Source: Pseudomonas protegens
GTDB lineage: Bacteria > Pseudomonadota > Gammaproteobacteria > Pseudomonadales > Pseudomonadaceae
NCBI RefSeq assembly: GCF_013407925.2
Contig: NZ_CP060201.1
Coordinates: forward strand, 4,759,001 to 4,823,000
Length of the DNA: 64,000 nucleotides
Reading direction: 5' to 3'
Under the pieces are notes generated by a model, which saw nothing but the letters and a program-made list of their open reading frames with translations, did no database searches and had not been told where the DNA came from. Below are positions 28,739 through 37,243 of this stretch, one piece after another. The translations under genes and the position numbers were made by a program. Each line of letters opens with the position of its first letter. Position 1 is the first letter of the stretch.

Positions 28739-30008
28739 GCAAAGCCTTGCCCAGCGCATCATCATCGCCTTTGCCTTGATGAGCGCATTGGTGGCGGGGG
28801 CATTCGCCATGGGCATCGTGGCGACCGTGCACCTGGTGGAGGAAAAACTCATCTCCGCTGGCCTTGGGGGCGACCTGCAACGCTTGTTGTTGATGGACAA
28901 CGTGGCCGACTGGAGCCACCGTCCCGAGCCCGACCAACTGTTCTACTACAGCGGCGGTCGTGGCGATTTCGAGTTGCCCAAGGACCTGCGCCACCTGGAC
29001 CCGGGCTTCCATGAAGTGTTTCGCGAGCAGCTGTCCTACCACGCCATGGTCGAAGTGGTGGATGGCCGGCGTTACGTGCTGCTGCAGGATCAGAGCGATT
29101 TCGAAGAGCGTGAGCGGGTGCTGTTTGCCGTGGTGCTGGTGGGGTTCGTCCTGAGCCTGGCGCTGGCGGTGTTCCTGGGCTGGATCCTGGCGCGTCGGGT
29201 GATGGCGCCGGTGGTGCGTCTGGCCCGTCAGGTACGGCATCGCGATCAGTTGCTGGGGCTGGCGCCGCCGTTGGCGCCGGATTATGCCGCCGATGAGGTG
29301 GGCGAATTGGCCATCGCCTTCGACGCCACCCTGGGGCGCTTGCGCCAGGCCTTGAGCCGCGAGCGGCTGTTCACCAGTGATGTCAGCCATGAACTGCGCA
29401 CACCGTTGATGGTGTTGGCCACCTCCTGTGAGTTGCTCCTGGAAAACCCCGGGCTGGACCAGCGCGGACGGGCCCAGGTTGAACGCATTGCCCGGGCCTG
29501 CGAGGAGATGCGCGAGCTGGTGCAGACCTTCCTGATGCTCGCGCGTGCCCAGCGGGAAGACGCCGGCATGTCGCCGCAACTGACCCTGACGCAAGCCGCC
29601 ACTGATTTGATCGGCCTGTGGCGCGAGTCCATCGAGGACAAAGGCATCGAGTTGATCTTCGAGCCCGGCCAGCCCGGCGACGAGCGCTACAACGCCACCT
29701 TCCTGCATGCGGTGATGGGCAATCTTCTGCGCAACGCCTTGCACTACACCGAGCGGGGCTTTATCCGCCTGAGCCTCGAGCCGGGCGGGTTTGTGGTGGA
29801 AGACAGCGGCGTGGGCATTCCCGAGGAGAAACGCGAGGCGATGTTCCAGCCCTTCGTGCGCGGCGACGAAAAGCGCGGTGAAGGCCTGGGGTTGGGCTTG
29901 TCCCTGGTTCAGCGCATCTGTGAAAACCAGGGCTGGAGCGTCAGTCTCAGTACCATGATCCCCAATGGCTGTCGTTTTCACGTTCTGCTGCAACCAGCCA
30001 AGAGCTGA
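28728..30008 (+). CDS. colS: Sensor histidine kinase ColS
   Basis: A 426-residue sensor: first helix at 10-33, a periplasmic loop of about 95 residues, second helix near 131-155, HAMP linker, the H box SDVSHELRTPL (H221) and ATPase boxes including GNLLRNALHY and GEGLGLGLSLV. The periplasmic loop has E38, E96 and the ExxE pair E126/E129, which I recall as the Fe(III)/Zn-binding glutamates of P. putida ColS. The start MEFKQSLAQR overlaps the colR end, with coupled translation likely. Confidence 0.9.
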   Translation: MEFKQSLAQRIIIAFALMSALVAGAFAMGIVATVHLVEEKLISAGLGGDLQRLLLMDNVADWSHRPEPDQLFYYSGGRGDFELPKDLRHLDPGFHEVFREQLSYHAMVEVVDGRRYVLLQDQSDFEERERVLFAVVLVGFVLSLALAVFLGWILARRVMAPVVRLARQVRHRDQLLGLAPPLAPDYAADEVGELAIAFDATLGRLRQALSRERLFTSDVSHELRTPLMVLATSCELLLENPGLDQRGRAQVERIARACEEMRELVQTFLMLARAQREDAGMSPQLTLTQAATDLIGLWRESIEDKGIELIFEPGQPGDERYNATFLHAVMGNLLRNALHYTERGFIRLSLEPGGFVVEDSGVGIPEEKREAMFQPFVRGDEKRGEGLGLGLSLVQRICENQGWSVSLSTMIPNGCRFHVLLQPAKS

Positions 30009-30123
30009 GTATCTTGATCCGGCCCTGCTCTGCAGGGCCTGTCACTTGTCGTTTTTTGGCCTGCTGTGGCCCTAGGCCATTGCCCGCTGGCTGTAAAAGT
30101 CTGAAATATTTTCCCCTTGGACG

Positions 30124-30138
30124 GTACGAAGTTTTCAC
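30124..30138 (+). promoter_or_regulatory. Candidate ColR-binding site
   Basis: The element ends in TTTTCAC (30132-30138), 65 bp before the methyltransferase start. The ColR motif I remember from P. putida ends in TTTTCAC, and there the operon just downstream of colRS is a ColR target. The upstream half of the motif matches poorly here, so this is tentative. Confidence 0.4.
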
Positions 30139-30203
30139 AAAGGGATGACCTGTCGCTGACATGCCGCTGCTTAAGGTGGGGCCATCAGCTACAGGAGACC
30201 TTG

Positions 30204-30887
30204 ATGATGGCCAAGCCGATCAAGCTGGAATTTTCCGACAAATACGATGCCCAACATGCCCAGGAATACCTGCTGAAGCATCAGGATGGCCTGGCGCGTC
30301 GGTTGTCCCACTGGCGTGACGAACACCTGGCCCGCGCGGCCCTGGCCGCTGCCGGTGAGCCCGGTCTGGTGCTGGACCTGCCCTGTGGTGCGGGTCGCTT
30401 CTGGCCGTTGCTGGCGCAGAAGGCCAACCGGGTCATCATTGGCGCGGACAATTCTTCGGCTATGCTGAGCACCGCCATGGCGGCCCAGCCCGCCGACGTG
30501 GTGAGTCGGGTACGGCCTTTGCAAACGTCAGCCTTTGCCATCGATTTGCCGGACAACGCCGTGGACTGCATTTTTTCCATGCGGCTGTTGCACCATGTGG
30601 GCCAGGCCGAGCATCGGATGGCGCTGTTACGGGAGTTTCAGCGAGTGACCCGCGACAGCGTGATTATCTCGCTGTGGGTTGATGGCAATTTCAAGGCCTG
30701 GAAACGCAAGCGCCTGGAGCGCAAGCGTTTGTCCGAATCGGGGCCAGAGGCTTACCAGAATCGCTTCGTGTTACCGGCCGCCACCGTCGAAAAAGAGTTC
30801 AGGCAAGCCGGTTTTCGTGTCCAGGAGCACCTGGATTTTGTTCCGCTCTACGCCATGTGGCGAGTGTACGTATTACGCAAGAGGTAA
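30204..30887 (+). CDS. Class I SAM-dependent methyltransferase (colRS locus, orf222-like)
   Basis: A 227-residue methyltransferase with motif I VLDLPCGAGRFWPLL binding S-adenosylmethionine, the acidic loop GADNSSAML and motif IV DNAVDCIFSMRLLHH. There is no signal peptide. It starts 195 bp after colS, with AGGAG 6 bases before the first ATG, and is followed 3 bp later by the LPS-kinase-like gene. In P. fluorescens the same gene after colS was called orf222. The substrate is unknown; a lipid A or LPS-related target is an inference from context. Confidence 0.82.
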   Translation: MMAKPIKLEFSDKYDAQHAQEYLLKHQDGLARRLSHWRDEHLARAALAAAGEPGLVLDLPCGAGRFWPLLAQKANRVIIGADNSSAMLSTAMAAQPADVVSRVRPLQTSAFAIDLPDNAVDCIFSMRLLHHVGQAEHRMALLREFQRVTRDSVIISLWVDGNFKAWKRKRLERKRLSESGPEAYQNRFVLPAATVEKEFRQAGFRVQEHLDFVPLYAMWRVYVLRKR

Positions 30888-30890
30888 CGG

Positions 30891-31604
30891 ATGGCTGTTG
30901 AATCTGCTTCGCAAATGGATGTTGCACCCTCGGATCGCTTCGATGACTTCTGGAACAGGCAAGGTGAATGGGTCGAGGAACCCAATCAGCGTCGAGGCGG
31001 TGAAAGCGGGGTACAGCGCATTGTGAGCAGCAGCGGCCGTCTGCTCTATGCCAAGCGACAGATCGGACACACCTATCGCAGCGTGCTGCATCCTTTCGGG
31101 CGACCGACCGTCTTGCGCGAACTCGCCGCGTTGCAAGGCCTGCGGTTGCTCGATGTGGGGGTTCCGGAACTGGTGTTCTGCGGTGCCCGGCGCGATCCGC
31201 AGAATCGCTGGCAAGCCTTGCTGGTCACGGCGGCGCTCGATGGCTTTGTGGAAATCGACAACTGGTACGCCGCCGGTGAGCGTGAGCGCCATGGTGAAGC
31301 GTTCCATGAGCGGTTGCTGGAGGCACTGGCGGGGACCCTGGCACGCATGCACAAGGGGCGCTGGCAGCATGGCTGCCTGTACGCCAAGCATATTTTCGTG
31401 CGGGTGCTGGGCGAGGGCGAGCAGGCCCGGCCACAGATCGCCTTGCTGGATTTCGAGAAGTGCCGGCAGCGCTTGAGCAGCCAACGAGCAGCCGCCCACG
31501 ACCTCAAGCAACTGCGCCGCCATTCGTCGTGGAACGACACGGATTGGCAAAAGCTCTACTACTTTTACAAAACGGCGTTTGGCAGCCCCATCAAAGGTTT
31601 ATAG
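30891..31604 (+). CDS. LPS-kinase (WapQ/InaA-like) protein
   Basis: A 237-residue protein of the protein-kinase-like LPS core kinase family. The catalytic-loop motif is MHKGRWQHGCLYAKHIF (H-G-x-L-Y-x-K-H) and the metal-binding DFG equivalent is LLDFEK. These enzymes phosphorylate heptose or Kdo of the LPS inner core. The 3-bp gap from the methyltransferase gene indicates one operon, and in other pseudomonads this pair follows colRS (wapQ / inaA). Confidence 0.8.
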   Translation: MAVESASQMDVAPSDRFDDFWNRQGEWVEEPNQRRGGESGVQRIVSSSGRLLYAKRQIGHTYRSVLHPFGRPTVLRELAALQGLRLLDVGVPELVFCGARRDPQNRWQALLVTAALDGFVEIDNWYAAGERERHGEAFHERLLEALAGTLARMHKGRWQHGCLYAKHIFVRVLGEGEQARPQIALLDFEKCRQRLSSQRAAAHDLKQLRRHSSWNDTDWQKLYYFYKTAFGSPIKGL

Positions 31605-31606
31605 CT

Positions 31607-31831
31607 ATGAAGCTAGAAATTGCACGAGGTGTTTTCCTGGCAGGAGCCTTGGCAGTTGCTTCCTTGGCCCTGGTTGTCTGGGAGCAGCCGCGAACGCAGG
31701 TGCTCAGTGCCGCTCAAGGGGAACATTGCCCTTTGCCACGGGTCGCCAAATCGACAGTCGCCGCCCGGCCCGATCATGACTTGCTGTTGTTCATGTTCGG
31801 CATGAGCCAGGGCTTGAAACCCCAGAGCTGA
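31607..31831 (+). CDS. Small exported or membrane-anchored protein
   Basis: A 74-residue protein. It starts MKLEIARG, then has a hydrophobic helix (VFLAGALAVASLALVVW), an uncharged linker and a C-terminal DHDLLLFMFGMSQGL. The helix could be a signal anchor. It starts 2 bp after the LPS-kinase-like gene and ends just before a terminator, so it is probably the last gene of the colRS-linked operon. Function unknown; a similar small ORF follows inaA in P. aeruginosa as I recall. Confidence 0.7.
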   Translation: MKLEIARGVFLAGALAVASLALVVWEQPRTQVLSAAQGEHCPLPRVAKSTVAARPDHDLLLFMFGMSQGLKPQS

Positions 31832-31847
31832 ACCTATTCTCCCGCCC

Positions 31848-31884
31848 AGCCAAAGGCCTCGCCATGCGAGGCCTTTGGCTTTTC
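31848..31884. terminator. Bidirectional terminator
   Basis: Perfect 14-bp stem AGCCAAAGGCCTCG with loop CCATG, followed by TTTT. It ends the colRS-linked operon and the convergent DUF1513 gene cluster. Confidence 0.88.
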
Positions 31885-31918
31885 TGACGCTTGGGCATTG
31901 GCGCCGGCCGCGGGCTGG

Positions 31919-33019
31919 TCAGACCAGATGCAAATGGTTGTCCCAGAGCCCGGCAGGCAGTTCCAGGGGTTTTGCCACAATCTGCTGCTGGCGACAGTCA
32001 TAGAAGCGGCAGCGGCCTTGGCCAGAGGTCACCACGAAGCCATCGGCCACGGCGCCGACCCCGGCGCAGTCCGGCAGCGGGGCATCGACCCGCACCGCAC
32101 CGCTGTCCAGATCCCAGATGAAGAAGCGGTTGCCCCGTGGGGCGGTCAGGGCCACCAGGCGCAGGTCGCTGTGCACGGCGACGCTGGCGGTGTAGTGCCC
32201 CATGGCCTGCAGTTGCTGTTCGGGGACCGGGAAAGCCGTGAAGGGCTGGCCCGGACGCTTGATCGCCAACAGCTCCGAGGACTCGTGGGCGGCGCCCATG
32301 AACTGCTGACCGGTGACGATGGTGCCGTCGCTGGCGATGCCCATGTGGCGCACGCTGTTCATCTGCTGGGCCAGGGTTTCCTTGCTCAACAGAGTGCCGT
32401 CGCGCTGCATCAGCACCAGGCTCGGCTCCATGGCGTCGAGGTTCATCTCCACCCGGCTTTCGGCTTCGGTGCGGATACCGCCGTTGGCCACCACCAGGGT
32501 TTCGCCGTCGGGCATCCACGACACCTGGTGCGGGCCGATGCCATGGGTGGACAGCTCGCCGCTGTGCACCAGGCGTTCGCCTTGAAAACGGTAGACCCCC
32601 AGCAGGCCGCGCCCCGGATCACGGGTGTCGTTCTCGGTGGCGTACAGCCACTGGCCGTCCTTGTGGATCACCGCGTGGCCATAGTAATGCCGGTCAGGCT
32701 GCGAGTTCAGGGTTTGCAGCAAGGTGCCGTCCCGCAGGTCGATCAGGTAGCTCTCGGTACCCGGGCGTCGGGCCACGAACAGCGCGATCGGCAGTTGCGG
32801 GTGATTGATGATGTCGTGGCAACGCTGGCCGACCTGGGTGGCAAACAGCTGTTTACCGTCCAGCTGATAACCGACGGCGTAATGCTTGCCGTCCCCATCG
32901 TCCCTGGCCGACAGCAGCAAGGGCTGCTTGCCCTTTTGCTTGAACAGCGTCCAGCCGCCCAAGGTCACCGCACTGAGCAGCAGGCTGCCCAGTGCCAAAG
33001 CCTGACGTCGCAGCATCAT
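31919..33019 (-). CDS. DUF1513 beta-propeller-like protein
   Basis: A 366-residue exported protein. The N-terminus MMLRRQALALGSLLLSAVTL is a signal sequence, and beta-rich repeats typical of a propeller follow (VIHKDGQWLYATEND, SWMPDGETLVVANGG, NRFFIWDLDSG). DUF1513 genes are found with imelysins in iron-responsive clusters; no activity is proven to my knowledge. Its ATG overlaps the stop of the preceding imelysin gene (ATGA), so it is the distal gene of the di-heme/imelysin operon. Confidence 0.82.
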   Translation of the reverse strand: MMLRRQALALGSLLLSAVTLGGWTLFKQKGKQPLLLSARDDGDGKHYAVGYQLDGKQLFATQVGQRCHDIINHPQLPIALFVARRPGTESYLIDLRDGTLLQTLNSQPDRHYYGHAVIHKDGQWLYATENDTRDPGRGLLGVYRFQGERLVHSGELSTHGIGPHQVSWMPDGETLVVANGGIRTEAESRVEMNLDAMEPSLVLMQRDGTLLSKETLAQQMNSVRHMGIASDGTIVTGQQFMGAAHESSELLAIKRPGQPFTAFPVPEQQLQAMGHYTASVAVHSDLRLVALTAPRGNRFFIWDLDSGAVRVDAPLPDCAGVGAVADGFVVTSGQGRCRFYDCRQQQIVAKPLELPAGLWDNHLHLV

Positions 33020-34083
33020 CAGTCACCGTCGTTGGCGTTGAAGCCCAGTTGGATCCCCAGCGCCTTGGCCAGTTCGCCTTCGTGCAGGCGATGGACCACG
33101 TTGAGGCTGTCGTACAGGTCGTTGAGTTGCTGGCGCCCGGCGTCGTCATTGAGCATTTCAGTGAGCGAGCGCTGGGTGCTGGCAAAGAGTTTCAGCGAGG
33201 CGGCGTAGGCGGCGTCGATCTTGTCGGCCAACGGCTTCTGCTCGGCGGGTAGCAGGCCACGCAGGCCCTTGTTGTCGACCCCGGCCCAGACCGTCTGGGC
33301 GGCGCTGAGGCTGGCTTCCAGGCCTTGCAGGGACGACTGGCTGCGCCAGGCGTCGGCCTGGAACGGCTGGGGGATGCCCTTGGTCTGGCGGCCCATCGGC
33401 GTGCCGAGTTTCTTCTTCAGGGTATCCAGGGCGGTGACCTGGACCCGCAGCAGGTCGGCGATGGCTTCGTGGGAGTCGGCGTAGCGCTGGTTGGGGAACT
33501 TGCTCATCTGCGCGAGCATGCCGTCGTTGGTGTTCCAGCTCGACAGGATCTCTTCGGCCAGTTGCTTCTGGCGTTCACCGATGGCGGTCAGCAGCGGGCA
33601 GTAGCGGGCTTTCTGCGCGCTGTCGGCCATGTCGATCTTGCTGTCGAAGAGGATGTATTCGTAGGCCGACAGGCCTTGTACCACCACGCTGGACTTGGCC
33701 AGGGTCGCGGCGTCGATCTGCGGGGTGGCGCTGACCAGTTGCTCGACCTGACGGCCCACCAGGTTCTTCTTGTCCGGCCAGAACTGCACCTGCCAGGAGC
33801 GGTTGCCCTCGGCCAGCGGACCGATCAGCAGCGGCTGCAGCTCGGCCCAGGCCTTTTGCGCGTGGAGGAAATCGGCACGGGCGGTGTCCAGGCTTTGCTT
33901 GCCTTCACAGAAGGCCAGGGCGCTGATGGCCAGCTGGCGGTCGGCATCGACCCAGCGGCTGTAGGTCGGCAGGATGACCTGCTTGGCGATGGCCGCCGAG
34001 GTCACGGCTTGTGGGTCCTGGGGCGCGCAGGCGCCCAGAGCGAGTGCGGCCAGGCTGGTGAACAGCAGTTTGGGGCGGAACAT
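33019..34083 (-). CDS. Imelysin-family lipoprotein (peptidase M75-like)
   Basis: A 354-residue periplasmic lipoprotein. The signal peptide ends in the lipobox LGAC (cysteine 19). The imelysin fold shows in the helical blocks WVDADRQLAI and SAYEYILFDSKID, where the canonical GxHxxE is replaced by a GLSAYEYILF-like motif. Imelysins are linked to iron uptake, probably binding ferric iron or partner transporters, despite the old peptidase name. The gene lies between the di-heme cytochrome gene (43 bp gap) and DUF1513 (overlap). Confidence 0.87.
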   Translation of the reverse strand: MFRPKLLFTSLAALALGACAPQDPQAVTSAAIAKQVILPTYSRWVDADRQLAISALAFCEGKQSLDTARADFLHAQKAWAELQPLLIGPLAEGNRSWQVQFWPDKKNLVGRQVEQLVSATPQIDAATLAKSSVVVQGLSAYEYILFDSKIDMADSAQKARYCPLLTAIGERQKQLAEEILSSWNTNDGMLAQMSKFPNQRYADSHEAIADLLRVQVTALDTLKKKLGTPMGRQTKGIPQPFQADAWRSQSSLQGLEASLSAAQTVWAGVDNKGLRGLLPAEQKPLADKIDAAYAASLKLFASTQRSLTEMLNDDAGRQQLNDLYDSLNVVHRLHEGELAKALGIQLGFNANDGD

Positions 34084-34126
34084 GTTCGGGCTCCCTTTAT
34101 GGTGGAGAAAACGGTTGAGTCGAGCG

Positions 34127-35551
34127 TTATAGAGAATTCAGGAAGGCCAGCAACGCGGCGCGCTGCTCGGCGTTGAACGCGAGCACCTGTTGCTTCGCGC
34201 CCTCGGCCTCGCCGCCATGCCAGAGCACCGCTTCCATCAGGTTGCGGGCGCGGCCGTCATGCAGGAACTGGGTGTGGCCACTGACGGTTTCCGTCAGGCC
34301 GATGCCCCACAGCGGCGCGGTGCGCCAGTCGCGGCCACTGGCCTTGAACTCGGTGCGGTGGTCGGCGAGGCCTTCCCCCATGTCATGCAGCAGCAGGTCG
34401 CTGTAGGGGCGGATGACCTGGTTGGCCAATTCGGGTTCGGCGGCATCGGCTGCCGTGGTGAAACTCGGGGTGTGGCAGGACTGGCAACCGGCCTTGAAGA
34501 ACAGGTTCTTGCCGGCCAGGACCTGGGGCGAGTCGACGTCGCGGCGCGCCGGTACCGCCAGGTTGCGGGTATAGAACAGCACCAGGCGCAGGATGTTGTC
34601 ACTGACCTCCGGCTCGCCGTCCGGGCCATTGCCGTTGGGCGCCTGCTTGCACGCGGTTTGCGCCTCGGTGCAGTCGTCGAAGGGGCGCAGGCTGGTGGTC
34701 AGGCCCATGTCGCCGGAAAACGCGTGAACATTCTGTTGATTGAGATTGGGTTGTCCGGCTTTCCAGCCAAAGCGTCCGAGCACGGTCTTTTGCTGGGCGT
34801 CATCCCAGACCCAGTTGGGCCGTCCGGCAATCCGGTTGTTGCCGGTGGTGGGCTGAGCGTTGGCCAGGATCGCCGCTTCGGGAATGGCTTCCAGCAGCCC
34901 CAGGCCGATCATCGGCGGCGCCACTCGGGCGGAGAACTGCGTCTCGGGGTGCATCGGGCCGTAACCCAGGTCGGTGATCTGCAGCCTGGGCTTGCGCAGC
35001 TCCACCTGGGTGCCGTCCTTGAACCGTACCGGCACGCTGTCGTAATCGACTCGGACTCGGCCTTCGGGAGCGACGCCGGGAATCGCCATGTCCTGCAACT
35101 GGCCACCGTATACCGGTTCGGGCACCACGCCGAGCTGTTCGATGACCTTGGCGTAGGCCGGGGCATCCGGGATCGACAGGCGCACCAGCATGGACACCGC
35201 GTTCAGGGCCTCCGGTGCGGGCGGATGGCCGCGGCCGTCCTTGATGTGGCAGTTCTGGCAGGCGTTGGTGTTGAACAGCGGGCCCAGGCCGTCGCGGGCG
35301 GTGGTGGTGGAGGGGGCGATGACCCAGGGGTTGCGAAAGAAACTGTTGCCCACGCTGAAGTCCAGGCGTCGGGTGGCCGGCAGATTGGCCGAGGGCAAAG
35401 AAAAGGCGTTGCGATCAGCCTTGTTGACCGTGGTGGCGCCGCCGGCGTGGGCTTCACCCGGTTCGGCCCGGGTAAAGCGTGGAGCGTCATCGCAGGCACT
35501 CAGGCCCAGGGCCATGAGCAGAGCGAACCAGCGAAGCAGCGACGAAGGCAT
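34127..35551 (-). CDS. Di-heme c-type cytochrome oxidoreductase (DUF1111)
   Basis: A 474-residue lipoprotein with lipobox LSAC near residue 19. Two c-type heme motifs are visible, CQNCH in NACQNCHIKDGRG and CQSCH in KAGCQSCHTPSF. This is the DUF1111 di-heme oxidoreductase family, distantly like cytochrome c peroxidase. The start MPSSLLRWFALL was chosen to give the signal peptide; the frame extends upstream to 35587. It is the first gene of a cluster with imelysin and DUF1513, which suggests periplasmic iron redox chemistry. Confidence 0.87.
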   Translation of the reverse strand: MPSSLLRWFALLMALGLSACDDAPRFTRAEPGEAHAGGATTVNKADRNAFSLPSANLPATRRLDFSVGNSFFRNPWVIAPSTTTARDGLGPLFNTNACQNCHIKDGRGHPPAPEALNAVSMLVRLSIPDAPAYAKVIEQLGVVPEPVYGGQLQDMAIPGVAPEGRVRVDYDSVPVRFKDGTQVELRKPRLQITDLGYGPMHPETQFSARVAPPMIGLGLLEAIPEAAILANAQPTTGNNRIAGRPNWVWDDAQQKTVLGRFGWKAGQPNLNQQNVHAFSGDMGLTTSLRPFDDCTEAQTACKQAPNGNGPDGEPEVSDNILRLVLFYTRNLAVPARRDVDSPQVLAGKNLFFKAGCQSCHTPSFTTAADAAEPELANQVIRPYSDLLLHDMGEGLADHRTEFKASGRDWRTAPLWGIGLTETVSGHTQFLHDGRARNLMEAVLWHGGEAEGAKQQVLAFNAEQRAALLAFLNSL

Positions 35552-35610
35552 CGGACATCCTGCAAGACGAGCAAAACAAGGGCGCAAAGTCTAACAGGGT
35601 GCTGAAGTTT

Positions 35611-35627
35611 GAATAAGAGGAATTATC
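35611..35627 (-). promoter_or_regulatory. Weak Fur-like element before the di-heme gene
   Basis: On the minus strand GATAATTCCTCTTATTC (35627-35611) starts with a perfect Fur hexamer but matches the 19-bp consensus only about half overall. It is 60-76 bp from the start codon. Suggestive only. Confidence 0.3.
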
Positions 35628-35693
35628 GTTTGGTTTGACTCAAGACAAGCTTGCCAAGGGACGGCTCACCCAAGGCACTGCAGTCTCGCTGCG

Positions 35694-35724
35694 ACAAAAA
35701 AAGGCGACCCGAAGGTCGCCTTTT
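35694..35724 (-). terminator. Terminator of the icmP-like gene
   Basis: On the minus strand GGCGACC-TTCG-GGTCGCC with TTTTTTT following. It separates the icmP-like gene from the di-heme cytochrome gene downstream. Confidence 0.9.
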
Positions 35725-35741
35725 GGCGCCAGCGGCGCTGA

Positions 35742-37082
35742 TCAGAACTCGTGATCGGCGTTGTCCGGGTTCAGGTCGCTGATGCCCAGTTTGCCGGCGG
35801 CCTGTTCGATCGAACCGGTCTGCTTGACCAGGGCGGCGATGGCGTCGCGCACGATCTGGTTGCCGGATTCGTTGCCGGCGGCGATCAGTTGGTCGTAGTG
35901 CTCACCCTTGTTGGCGTGGTCGACCATGATCTGGATCTTGGCTTCGGTCGCGGCCAGATCGGCTTTCAGGGCGGCGTCGGCGGCGGGGTCGGCCTTGGCC
36001 ACCAGGGACGACAGGCTGGCGCCGGTCATCTTGGTGCCGTCGACACGGGTGTATTCGCCCAGGTAGACGTTGCGGATGCCCTTGGCGTCGTAGAAGTGCG
36101 AGTTGTGGGTGTTGTCGCTGAAGCAGTCCTGCTCGTCTTCAGGCGAGTTGGCTTCCAGGGACACTTTCATCCGCTCGCCGGCCAATTCGCCCAGAGACAG
36201 GCTGCCCATGCCGAAGAGCATTTTGCGCAGGCCGGTTTCGGCCGGTTCCGCTTCCAGGGTGGCGCGGTAGTTGTCGGCCACGTCCGGTTTCCAGTTGCCG
36301 ACCATTTCTTCCAGGTCGTTGACCAGCAGTTGGGTCACGGCTTTCAGATAGGCGCGACGACGATCGTTGTGGCCGCCGGTAGCACCTGCGCCCTCCAGAT
36401 AGTCGGACGCCGGACGCGCGCCGGCGCCGGGACCGGTGCCGTTGAGGTCCTGGCCCCAGAGCAGGAATTCGATGGCGTGGTAGCCGGTGGCGACGTTGGC
36501 CTCGGCACCGCCCAGCTCGTTCAGGCTGGCCAGGGTTTCCGGGGTGATGTCCTTCACGTCGATCTTGTCTTCGCCGACCTGGATCTCGGTGTTGGCGATG
36601 ATATTGGCAGTGGCGCCGGGGTTGCCCAGGGCGTGTTCATAGCTCTTGTCGACGTAGTCGATCAGGCCTTCGTCCAGCGGCCAGGCGTTCACCTGGCCTT
36701 CCCAGTCATCGATGATGGTGTTGCCGAAGCGGAACACTTCGCTCTGCAGGTAAGGCACGCGTGCGGCCACCCAGGCAGCCTTGGCGGCCTTCAGGGTTTC
36801 GTCGTTGGGCTTGGCGAGGAAGGCATCGATGGTGGTTTGCAGGGTTTTCGCGGTGGATTCGGCGTCGCTGTAAACGGCAAATACCATGTCGGCGTAATGC
36901 GCGACCACAGCCTTGGCCGCGGCTTCGTCGACCTTGCCCGCGGCGTCGTTGGCCGGGGTGGCAGTGCTGGCAGCCGGGGTCGGCGCTTGAGCGGCAGCCT
37001 TGTCGTCTTTACCTTCGCCACAGCCGGCGAGGGAAATAGCGATGGCCAACAGACTGGCGGTAGCCAGAGGCATACGAATCAT
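35742..37082 (-). CDS. icmP: Imelysin family lipoprotein (IcmP-like)
   Basis: A 446-residue lipoprotein with signal MIRMPLATASLLAIAISLAGCG (lipobox LAGC). The imelysin signature GxHxxE is intact in TGYHAIEFLLWG, and WPLDEGLIDYV is a second family block. The size equals the 446 residues I recall for P. aeruginosa IcmP (PA4370), once reported as an insulin-cleaving metalloprotease. The start was placed at the ATG with AGG 9 bases upstream; upstream ATGs at 37091 and 37163 are less likely. A long perfect inverted repeat lies upstream and may be a Fur operator. Confidence 0.88.
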   Translation of the reverse strand: MIRMPLATASLLAIAISLAGCGEGKDDKAAAQAPTPAASTATPANDAAGKVDEAAAKAVVAHYADMVFAVYSDAESTAKTLQTTIDAFLAKPNDETLKAAKAAWVAARVPYLQSEVFRFGNTIIDDWEGQVNAWPLDEGLIDYVDKSYEHALGNPGATANIIANTEIQVGEDKIDVKDITPETLASLNELGGAEANVATGYHAIEFLLWGQDLNGTGPGAGARPASDYLEGAGATGGHNDRRRAYLKAVTQLLVNDLEEMVGNWKPDVADNYRATLEAEPAETGLRKMLFGMGSLSLGELAGERMKVSLEANSPEDEQDCFSDNTHNSHFYDAKGIRNVYLGEYTRVDGTKMTGASLSSLVAKADPAADAALKADLAATEAKIQIMVDHANKGEHYDQLIAAGNESGNQIVRDAIAALVKQTGSIEQAAGKLGISDLNPDNADHEF

Positions 37083-37141
37083 GGCGAACATCCTGCTTCG
37101 AGAGGGGGAATGGACGGCGCGTGGGGGCGCGCAAAACTGCG

Positions 37142-37168
37142 ACATAATGCGAAAGATTTGCATTATGT
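37142..37168 (-). promoter_or_regulatory. 27-bp perfect inverted repeat, likely operator of icmP
   Basis: ACATAATGC-GAAAGATTT-GCATTATGT: 9-bp arms around a 9-bp spacer, 60 bp upstream of the icmP-like start. On the minus strand the portion GCAAATCTTTCGCATTATG matches 11 of 19 positions of the Fur consensus. Fur is the best guess given the imelysin gene, but another dimeric regulator is possible. Confidence 0.6.
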
Positions 37169-37243
37169 GTAAAGGGTCGTGCCTGTAAATATTTCTTATT
37201 CAGCGGGGGATTGCGTCAACCGAGGGGCCGGCGCAATGCCTGT

